Assembly: GCF_050947335.1 (NCBI RefSeq)
Contig: NW_027473315.1
Location: forward strand, 3,906,001-3,970,000
Source of the DNA: Megachile rotundata
Lineage: Eukaryota > Arthropoda > Insecta > Hymenoptera > Megachilidae
Length of the DNA stretch: 64,000 nt
Reading direction: 5' to 3'
Below the pieces are notes generated by a model. That model was not told where the DNA came from and made no database searches. It saw only the letters and a list, made by a program, of their open reading frames with translations. This document shows positions 54,572-64,000 of the stretch, piece after piece. The position numbers were made by a program, and so were the translations under genes. Position 1 is the stretch's first letter. Each line of letters begins with the position of its first letter.

Positions 54572-56220
54572 CTATAGTAGTAATTGTATGATTGTGATCG
54601 TATGATTGTTATTGTATGATTGTGATTGAATGATTTTGAGTGTATGATTGTGATTGTATGATTGCGATCGTATGATTGTGAATGAATGATTGTGATTGTA
54701 TGATTGTGACTGTATGATTGTGTTTGAATGATTGTGAGTGTATGATTGTGATTGTTTGACTGCGATTGTATGATTGTGATTGTAAGATTGTGATTGTATG
54801 ATTGTGATTGTATGATTGTGATAGTATGATTGTTTTTGTATGATTGTGATTCTATAGTAGTAAATGTATGATTGTGATCGTATGGTTGTTATTGTATGAT
54901 TGTTATTGAATGATTGTTTTTGTATGATTGTGATTCTATACTAGTAATTGTATGATTGTGATCGTATGGTTGTTATTGTATGATTGTGATTGAATGATTG
55001 TGAGTGTATGATTGTGATTGTATGATTGCGATCGTATGATTGTGATTGTATGATTGTGGTTGTATGATTGTGATTGTATGATTGTGATTGTATGATTGTG
55101 ATTGTATGATTGTGATTGTACGATTATGATTGTATGTTTGTGATTGTATGATTGTGATGGTATGATTGTGATTGTCTGATTGTGGTTGTATGGTTGTGAT
55201 TGTATGATTGCGATCGTATGATTGTGATTGTTTGACTGCGATTGTATGATTGTGATTGTAAGATTGTGATTGTATGATTGTGATTGTATGATTGTGATTT
55301 CATGATTGTGATTGTATGATTGTGATTGTATGATTGTGATTGTACGATTGTGATTGTATGATTGTGATTGAATGATTGTGAGTGTATGCTTGCGATTGTA
55401 TGATTGCGATCGTATGATTGTGATTGCTTGATTGCGATTGTATGATTGTGATTGTATGATTGTGATTGTATGATTGTGATAGTATGATTGTGATTGTATG
55501 ATTGTTTTTGTATGATTGTGATTCTATAGTAGTAATTGTATGATTGTGATCGTATGATTGTTATTGTATGATTGTGATTGAATGATTGTGATTGCTTGAT
55601 CGCGATTGTATGATTGTGGTTGTATGATTGTGATCGTATGATTGTGATTGTATGATTGTGATTGTATGATTGTGATTGTACGATTATGATTGTATGTTTG
55701 TGATTGTATGATTGTGATGGTATGATTGTGACTGTCTGATTGTGGTTGTATGATTGTGATTGTATGATTGCGATCGTATGATTGTGATTGTTTGACTGCG
55801 ATTGTATGATTGTGATTGTAAGATTGTGATTGTATGATTGTGATTGTATGATTGTGATGGTATGATTGTGATTGTCTGATTGTGGTTGTATGATTGTGAT
55901 TGTATGATTGCGATCGTATGATTGTGATTGTTTGACTGCGATTGTATGATTGTGATTGTAAGATTGTGATTGTATGATTGTGATTGTATGATTGTGATGT
56001 CATGATGGTGATTGTATGATTGTGATTGTATGATTGTGATTGTACGATTGTGATTGTATGATTGTGATTGAATGATTGAGAGTGTATGCTTGCGATTGTA
56101 TGATTGCGATCGTATGATTGTGATTGCTTGATTGCGATTGTATGATTGTGATTGTATGATTGTGATTGTATGATTGTGATTGCATGATTGTGATTGTACG
56201 ATTGTGATTGTATGATTGTG
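54572..56220. repeat. Mosaic with the TATACTAG marker
   Basis: About 54,820-55,270 follows 44.99-45.44 kb, with the private marker TATACTAG at 54937 (+9,814 bp from 45123). Farther right, the TTTGACTG/TAAG word is repeated about 120 bp apart (near 55,793 and 55,933). Only array monomers are present. A long - strand frame begins at 56591 and runs back to 55524. Confidence 0.68.
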
Positions 56221-56854
56221 ATTGTATGATTGTGATTGTATGATTGTGATTGTATGATTGTGATTGTATGATTATGATTGTATGTTTGTGATTGTATGAT
56301 TGTGATGGTATGATTGTGATTGTATGATTGTGATCGTATGATTGTGATTGTATGATTGTGATTGAATGATTGTGAGAGTATGATTGTGATTGTATGATTG
56401 CGATCGTATGACTGTGATTGTTTGATTGCGATTGTATGATTGTGATTGTATGATTGTGATTGTATGATTGTGATGGTATGATTCTGATTGTATGATTGTG
56501 ATTGCATGATTGTGATTGTATGATTGTGATAGTATGATTGTGATTGTATGATTTTGATTGTATGATTGTTACAGTATGATTGTGATTGCATGATTGTGAT
56601 TGTATGATTGTATTTGTGTGATAGTGATTGTATGATTGCGATTGTATGATTGTGATTGTATGATTGTGATTGTATGCTTGCGATTGTATGATTGTGATTG
56701 TATGATTGTTTTTGTATGATTGTGATTGTATAGTAGTAATTGTATGATTGTGATGGTATGATTGTGATGGTATGATTGTGATTGTATGATTGTGATTGCT
56801 TGATTGCGATTGTATGATTGTGATTGTATGATTGTGATTGTATGATTGTGATCG

Positions 56855-57530
56855 TATGATTGTGATTGTATGATTGTGATTGAATGATTGTGAGTGTATG
56901 ATTGTGATTGTATGATTGCGATCGTATGATTGTGACTGTTTGATTGCGATTCTATAGTAGTAATTGTATGATTGTGATCGTATGATTGTTATTGTATGAT
57001 TGTGATTGAATGATTTTGAGTGTATGATTGTGATTGTATGATTGCGATCGTATGATTGTGATTGCTTGATTGCGGTTGTATGATTGTGATAGTATGATTG
57101 TGATGGTATGATTGTGATTGTATGATTGTGATTGTATAATTATGATTGTATGATTGTGATTGCATGATTGTGATTGTATGATTGTGATTGCATGATTGTG
57201 ATTGTATGATTGTGATAGTATGATTGTTTTTGTATGATTGTGATTGTATAGTTGTAATTGTATGATTGCCATCGTATGATTGTGATTGTATGGTTGTGAT
57301 TGTATGATTGTGATTATATGATTGTGATTGTATGATAGTGATTGAATGATTGTGAGTGTATGCTTGCGATTGTATGATTGTGATTGTATGATTGTTTTTG
57401 TATGATTGTGATTCTATAGTAGTAATTGTATGATTGTGATCGTATGGTTGTTATTGTATGATTGTGATTGTATGATTGTGATTGTATGATTGTGATTGTA
57501 TGATTGTGATTGTAAGATTGTGATTGTATG
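56855..57530. repeat. Third, partial copy of the 1148-bp unit
   Basis: Matches 21911 to about 22570 at +34,944 bp (2,496 monomers), including the GCCATCG, GATTATATG and TATAGTTGTAATTG markers. It then leaves the pattern and joins the block that carries the slipped TG run. Upstream, about 56,220-56,850 matches block D. Confidence 0.8.
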
Positions 57531-57890
57531 ATTGTGATTGTATGATTGTGATTGCATGATTGTGATTGTATGATTGTGATTGTATGATTGTGATTGTATG
57601 ATTGTGATAGTATGATTGTGATTGTATGATTGTTTTTGTATGATTGTGATTCTATAGTAGTAATTGTATGATTGTGATCGTATGATTGTTATTGTATGAT
57701 TGTGATTGAATGATTGTGATTGCTTGATCGCGATTGTATGATTGTGATTGTATGATTGTGATTGTATGATTGTGATCGTATGATTGTTATTGTATGTTTG
57801 TGATTGAATGGTTGTGAGTGTATGATTGTGATTGTATGATTGCGATCGTATGATTGTGATTGTATGATTGTGATTGTATGATTGTGATTG

Positions 57891-58046
57891 TGTGATTGTG
57901 ATTGTGTGATTGTGTGATTGTGTGATTGTGATTGTGTGATTGTGATTGTATGATTGTGATTGTGTGATTGTGATTGTGTGATTGTGATTGTGTGATTGTG
58001 ATTGTGTGATTGTGATTGTGTGATTGTGATTGTGTGATTGTGATTG
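57891..58046. repeat. TG-variant run with half-unit slippage
   Basis: A 156-bp run of TG-type units. It contains two 8-bp units (TGTGATTG) at 57905-57912 and 57913-57920, and one reversion to TATGATTG at 57949-57962. Its length is not a multiple of 14, so it moves the phase of everything downstream by +2. Confidence 0.92.
57905..57920. repeat. Two 8-bp half-monomers that break the 14-bp register
   Basis: Two consecutive TGTGATTG octamers, each a monomer lacking the second TGATTG hexamer. Monomer starts are at 1 mod 14 upstream (sampled at 1, 4411, 9199, 12013, 17165, 22023, 27707, 35001, 45011, 52991 and 57891) and at 3 mod 14 downstream (58047, 60567, 63969). This is the only net phase change detected. 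Confidence 0.88.
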
Positions 58047-58942
58047 TATGATTGCGATCGTATGATTGTGATTGTTTGACTGCGATTGTATGATTGTGAT
58101 TGTAAGATTGTGATTGTATGATTGTGATTGTATGATTGTGATCGTATGATTGTTATTGTATGATTGTGATCGTATGATTGTTATTGTATGATTGTGGTTG
58201 AATGATTGTGAGCGTATTATTGTGATTGTATGATTGCGATCGTATGATTGTGATTGTTTGACTGCGATTGTATGATTGTGATTGTAAGATTGTGATTGTA
58301 TGATTGTGATTGTATGATTGTGATTGTTTGATTGTGATTGTATGATTGGGATAGTATGATTGTGATTGTATGGTTGTGATTGTATGATTGTGAATGAATG
58401 ATTGTGATTGTATGATTGTGACTGTATGATTGTGATAGTATGATTGTTTTTGTATGATTGTGATTCTATAGTAGTAAATGTATGATTGTGATCGTATGGC
58501 TGTTATTGTATGATTGTGATTGAATGATTGTTTTTGTATGATTGTGATTCTATAGTAGTAATTGTATGATTGTGATCGTATGGTTGTTATTGTATGATTG
58601 TGATTGAATGATTGTGAGTGTATGATTGTGATTGTATGATTGTGATTGTATGATTGTGATTGAATGATTGTGAGTGTATGATTGGGATTGTATGATTGCG
58701 ATCGTATGATTGTGATTGTTTGACTGCGATTGTATGATTGTGATTGTAAGATTGTGATTGTATGATTGATATTGTATGATTGTGATCGTATGATTGTTAT
58801 TGTATGATTGTGGTTGAATGATTGTGAGCGTATTATTGTGATTGTATGATTGCGATCGTATGATTGTGATTGCTTGATTGCGATTGTATGATTGTGATTG
58901 TATGATTGTGATTGTATGACTGTGATTGTATGATTGTGATTG

Positions 58943-61328
58943 TACGATTATGATTGTATGTTTGTGATTGTATGATTGTGATGGTATGATTGTGATCGTC
59001 TGATTGTGGTTGTATGATTGTGATTGTATGATTGCGATCGTATGATTGTGATTGTTTGACTGCGATTGTATGATTGTGATTGTAAGATTGTGATTGTATG
59101 ATTGTGATTGTATGATTGTGATTGTGTGATTGTGATTGTATGATTGGGATAGTATGATTGTGTTTGTATGATTGTGATTGTATGATTGTGAATGAATGAT
59201 TGTGATTGTATGATTGTGACTGTATGATTGTGATTGAATGATTGTGAGTGTATGATTGTGATTGTTTGACTGCGATTGTATGATTGTGATTGTAAGATTG
59301 TGATTGTATGATTGTGATTGTATGTTTGTGATTGTGTGATTGTGATTGTATGATTGGGATAGTATGATTGTGATTGTATGATTGTGATTGTATGATTGTG
59401 AATGAATGATTGTGATTGTATGATTGTGACTGTATGATTGTGATTGAATGATTGTGAGTGTATGATTGTGATTGTATGATTGCGATCGTATGATTGTGAT
59501 TGTATGATTGTGGTTGTATGATTGTGATTGTATGATTGTGATTGTATGTTTGTGATTGAATGATTGTGAGTGTATGATTGTGATTGTATAATTGTGATTG
59601 TATGTTTGTGATTGAATGATTGTGAGTGTATGATTGTGATTGTATGATTGCGATCGTATGATTGTGATTGTATGATTGTGGTTGTATGATTGTGATTGTA
59701 TGATTGTGATTGTATGATTATGATTGTATGATTGTGATTGTACGATTATGATTGTATGTTTGTGATTGTATGTTTGTGATGGTATGATTGTGATTGTCTG
59801 ATTGTGGTTGTATGATTGTGATTGTATGATTGTGATTTCATGATTGTGATTGTATGATTGTGATTGTATGATTGTGATTGTACGATTGTGATTGTATGAT
59901 TGTGATTGAATGATTGTGAGTGTATGCTTGCGATTGTATGATTGCGATCGTATGATTGTGATTGCTTGATTGCGATTGTATGATTGTGATTGTATGATTG
60001 TGATTGTATGATTGTTATTGTATGTTTGTGATTGAATGATTGTGAGTGTATGATTGTGATTGTATGATTGCGATCGTATGATTGTGATTGTATGATTGTG
60101 GTTGTATGATTGTGATTGTATGATTGTGATTGTATGATTGAGATTGTATGATTGTGATTGTATGATTGTGATTGTATGATTGTCATCGTATGATTGTTAT
60201 TGTATGATTGTGATTGAATGGTTGTGAGTGTATGATTGTGATTGTATGATTGCGATCGTATGATTGTGATTGCTTGATTGCGATTGTATTATTGTGATTG
60301 TATGATTGTGATCGTATGATTGTTTTTGTATGATTGTGAATGAATGATTGTGATTGTATGATTGTGACTGTATGATTGTGATAGTATGATTGTTTTTGTA
60401 TGATTGTGATTCTATAGTAGTAAATGTATGATTGTGATCGTATGGTTGTTATTGTATGATTGTGATTGAATGGTTGTGAGTGTATGATTGTGATTGTATA
60501 ATTGTGATTGTATGTTTGTGATTGAATGATTGTGAGTGTATGATTGTGATTGTATGATTGCGATCGTATGATTGTGATTGTATGATTGTGGTTGTATGAT
60601 TGTGATTGTATGATTGTGATTGTATGATTGTGATTGTATGATTGTGATTGTACGATTATGATTGTATGTTTGTGATTGTATGATTGTGATGGTATGATTG
60701 TGATTGTCTGATTGTGGTTGTATGATTGTGATTGTATGATTGCGATCGTATGATTGTGATTGTATGATTGTGATTGTATGATTGTGATTGCATGATTGTG
60801 ATTGTATGATTGTGATTGTATGATTGTGATTGTATGATTGTGATAGTATGATTGTGATTGTATGATTGTTCTTGTATGATTGTGATTCTATAGTAGTAAT
60901 TGTATGATTGTGATCGTATGATTGTTATTGTATGATTGTGATTGAATGATTGTGATTGCTTGATCGCGATTGTATGATTGTGATTGTATGATTGTGATCG
61001 TATGATTGTTATTGTATGAATGTGATTGAATGGTTGTGAGTGTATGATTGTGACTGTATGATTGCGATCGTATGATTGTGATTGCTTGATTGCGATTGTA
61101 TTATTGTGATTGTATGATTGTGATTGTATGATTGTGGTTGTATGATTGTGATTGTATGATTGTGATCGTATGATTGTGATTGTATGATTGTGATTGAATG
61201 ATTGTGAGTGTATGATTGTGATTGTATGATTGCGATCGTATGATTGTGATTGTTTGATTGCGATTCTATAGTAGTAATTGTATGATTGTGATCGTATGAT
61301 TGTTATTGTATGATTGTGATTGAATGAT
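58943..61328. repeat. Diverged copy of the left end (0.53-2.93 kb)
   Basis: TACGATTA at 58943 corresponds to 533, TTCA at 59837 to 1427 (+58,410 bp), CGATCG-type units at 60735 to 2339, and CGATTCTATAG at 61261 to 2865 (+58,396 bp). Substitutions are more frequent than in the nearer pairs (for example TATGATTATG near 59715, GAGATTG near 60139, GTCATCG near 60181). The interval 58,047-58,942 holds the same cassettes without a firm partner. Confidence 0.75.
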
Positions 61329-62092
61329 TGTGATTGCTTGATCGCGATTGTATGATTGTGATTGTATGATTGTGATCGTATGATTGTTATTGTATGATTG
61401 TGATTGAATGGTTGTGAGTGTATGATTGTGACTGTATGATTGCGATCGTATGATTGTGATTGCTTGATTGCGATTGTATTATTGTGATTGTATGATTGTG
61501 ATTGTATGATTGTGGTTGTATGATTGTGATTGTATGATTGTGATCGTATGATTGTGATTGTATTATTGTGATTGTATGATTGTGATTGTATGATTGTGAT
61601 TGTATGATTGTGATTGTGTGATTGCGATTGTATGATTGTGATTGTATGATTGTGATTGTATGATTGTGATTGTACGATTATGATTGTATGTTTGTGATTG
61701 TATGATTGTGATGGTATGATTGTGATTGTCTGATTGTGGTTGTATGATTGTGATTGTATGATTGCGATCGTATGATTGTGATTGTTTGACTGCGATTGTA
61801 TGATTGTGATTGTAAGATTGTGATTGTATGATTGTGATTGTATGATTGTGATTTCATGATGGTGATTGTATGATTGTGATTGTATGATTGTGATTGTACG
61901 ATTGTGATTGTATGATTGTGATTGAATGATTGTGAGTGTATGCTTGCGATTGTATGATTGCGATCGTATGATTGTGATTGCTTGATTGCGATTGTATGAT
62001 TGTGATTGTATGATTGTGATTGTATGACTGTGATTGTATGATTGTGATTGCATGATTGTGATTGTATGATTGTGATTGTATGATTGTGATTG
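60567..62092. repeat. 1.5-kb higher-order pair H, copy 1
   Basis: 109 monomers matching 62471-63996 at +1,904 bp (136 monomers). The 465-codon - strand frame 60656-62053 recurs at 62560-63957 with only a few residue changes. An internal echo of the GCTTGATCGCG word lies 378 bp apart (60958 and 61336). Bases 62093-62470 (27 monomers) separate the copies and resemble block A. Confidence 0.87.
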
Positions 62093-62470
62093 AATGATTG
62101 TGAGTGTATGATTGTGATTGTTTGACTGCGATTGTATGATTGTGATTGTAAGATTGTGATTGTATGATTGTGATTGTATGTTTGTGATTGTGTGATTGTG
62201 ATTGTATGATTGGGATAGTATGATTGTGATTGTATGATTGTGATTGTATGATTGTGAATGAATGATTGTGATTGTATGATTGTGACTGTATGATTGTGAT
62301 TGAATGATTGTGAGTGTATGATTGTGATTGTATGATTGCGATCGTTTGATTGTGATTGTTTGACTGCGATTGTATGATTGTGATTGTAAGATTGTGATTG
62401 TATGATTGTGATTGTATGATTGTGATTGTGTGATTGTGATTGTATGATTGGGATAGTATGATTGTGATTG

Positions 62471-63996
62471 TATGATTGTGATTGTATGATTGTGGTTGTA
62501 TGATTGTGATTGTATGATTGTGATTGTATGATTGTGATTGTATGTTTGTGATTGTACGATTATGATTGTATGTTTGTGATTGTATGATTGTGATGGTATG
62601 ATTGTGATTGTCTGATTGTGGTTGTATGATTGTGATTGTATGATTGCGATCGCATGATTGTGATTGTATGATTGTGATTGTATGATTGTGATTGCATGAT
62701 TGTGATTGTATGATTGTGATTGTATGATTGTGATTGTATGATTGTGATAGTATGATTGTGATTGTATGATTGTTCTTGTATGATTGTGATTCTATAGTAG
62801 TAATTGTATGATTGTGATCGTATGATTGTTATTGTATGATTGTGATTGAATGATTGTGATTGCTTGATCGCGATTGTATGATTGTGATTGTATGATTGTG
62901 ATCGTATGATTGTTATTGTATGAATGTGATTGAATGGTTGTGAGTGTATGATTGTGACTGTATGATTGCGATCGTATGATTGTGATTGCTTGATTGCGAT
63001 TGTATTATTGTGATTGTATGATTGTGATTGTATGATTGTGGTTGTATGATTGTGATTGTATGATTGTGATCGTATGATTGTGATTGTATGATTGTGATTG
63101 AATGATTGTGAGTGTTTGATTGTGATTGTATGATTGCGATCGTATGATTGTGATTGTTTGATTGCGATTCTACAGTAGTAATTGTATGATTGTGATCGTA
63201 TGATTGTTATTGTATGATTGTGATTGAATGATTGTGATTGCTTGATCGCGATTGTATGATTGTGATTGTATGATTGTGATCGTATGATTGTTATTGTATG
63301 ATTGTGATTGAATGGTTGTGAGTGTATGATTGTGACTGTATGATTGCGATCGTATGATTGTGATTGCTTGATTGCGATTGTATTATTGTGATTGTATGAT
63401 TGTGATTGTATGATTGTGGTTGTATGATTGTGATTGTATGATTGTGATCGTATGATTGTGATTGTATTATTGTGATTGTATGATTGTGATTGTATGATTG
63501 TGATTGTATGATTGTGATTGTGTGATTGCGATTGTATGATTGTGATTGTATGATTGTGATTGTATGATTGTGATTGTACGATTATGATTGTATGTTTGTG
63601 ATTGTATGATTGTGATGGTATGATTGTGATTGTCTGATTGTGGTTGTATGATTGTGATTGTATGATTGCGATCGTATGATTGTGATTGTTTGACTGCGAT
63701 TGTATGATTGTGATTGTAAGATTGTGATTGTATGATTGTGATTGTATGATTGTGATTTCATGATGGTGATTGTATGATTGTGATTGTATGATTGTGATTG
63801 TACGATTGTGATTGTATGATTGTGATTGAATGATTGTGAGTGTATGCTTGCGATTGTATGATTGCGATCGTATGATTGTGATTGCTTGATTGCGATTGTA
63901 TGATTGTGATTGTATGATTGTGATTGTATGACTGTGATTGTATGATTGTGATTGCATGATTGTGATTGTATGATTGTGATTGTATGATTGTGATTG
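62471..63996. repeat. 1.5-kb higher-order pair H, copy 2
   Basis: Partner of 60567-62092, running to within four bases of the window end. Private changes include TATGTTTG near 62541, GCGATCGCATG near 62649, GTGTTTG near 63114 and CTACAG near 63170. The array continues past base 64,000. Confidence 0.87.
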
Positions 63997-64000
63997 TATG

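Larger units (their letters stand above)
1..64000. repeat. 14-bp satellite array spanning the whole window
   Basis: Seen: head-to-tail copies of a 14-bp monomer, consensus TATGATTGTGATTG, all in the same orientation, about 4,570 units. The monomer resolves into TGATTG + TGATTG + TA, suggesting a hexamer ancestor (inference). The + strand is nearly C-free; C comes only from variant monomers such as TATGATTGCGATCG, TTTGACTGCGATTG, CTTGATTGCGATTG, TACGATTATGATTG and TATGATTGTGACTG. Variation is almost entirely substitution, and length changes are whole monomers. No unique spacer, inverted segment, transposon or array boundary was found. No gene is supported anywhere: every long open frame lies on the - strand and reads the translated repeat. 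Known biology: large homogeneous tandem arrays of this kind are typical of eukaryotic heterochromatin. Species and chromosomal location cannot be told from the sequence. Confidence 0.98.

Noticed and set aside
1..64000. Telomeric repeat array
   Set aside because: The unit lacks the short G-run typical of telomere repeats, is highly variable and higher-order organised, and no chromosome end or subtelomeric gene is seen. A subtelomeric location remains possible.

Overview
The whole 64 kb is one uninterrupted tandem-repeat (satellite/minisatellite) array. The monomer is 14 bp, consensus TATGATTGTGATTG on the + strand, i.e. two TGATTG hexamers plus TA. I see no unique sequence, gene, RNA gene, transposon, CRISPR array or array edge, so the window lies wholly inside a larger array. 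The + strand is T/G-rich and almost free of C (consensus 7 T, 4 G, 3 A, 0 C; 29% GC). A gene-free satellite of this size points to a eukaryotic chromosome (heterochromatin, subtelomere, pericentromere or sex/B chromosome). The sequence does not identify the species, and I did not recognise the repeat family.

Open reading frames of up to 495 codons occur only on the - strand. They follow from repeat arithmetic: 14 is not a multiple of 3, so all three - strand frames read the same 14-residue repeat (QSQSYNHNHTITII), and the consensus contains no - strand stop. The + strand has two TGA per monomer. I annotate no CDS.

The array is a mosaic of about 15-20 recurrent monomer variants that travel in fixed multi-monomer 'words', and these are arranged in nested higher-order repeats. 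By region: 0.5-2.3 kb recurs at 12.4-14.2 kb; 1.86-6.64 kb is tandemly duplicated at 6.65-11.44 kb and recurs at 15.1-19.4 kb; 11.4-12.5 kb recurs at 19.4-20.5 kb; 13.2-15.1 kb is a 924-bp tandem pair; 21.9-24.2 kb is a 1148-bp tandem pair; 24.0-25.4 kb recurs at 34.4 and 49.7 kb; 30.5-32.4 kb is a 910/938-bp pair; 32.6-38.6 kb is a pair spaced 3.2-3.5 kb; 40.6-49.2 kb is a 4.3-kb pair; 45.7-48.8 kb recurs at 51.5 kb; 48.8-49.8 kb is a 504-bp pair; 58.9-61.3 kb is a diverged copy of 0.5-2.9 kb; 60.6-64.0 kb is a 1904-bp-spaced pair. Almost every offset is an exact multiple of 14, as expected from unequal exchange in monomer register.

The most unusual feature is register. At every point sampled from base 1 to base 57,904 the monomer start stays at the same coordinate phase (coordinate = 1 mod 14). 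The single net break found is a pair of 8-bp half-monomers at 57,905-57,920, after which the phase is 3 mod 14 to the end. All coordinates, offsets and unit counts were read by eye. Copy boundaries are to within about one monomer, and copy identity was sampled rather than aligned in full.
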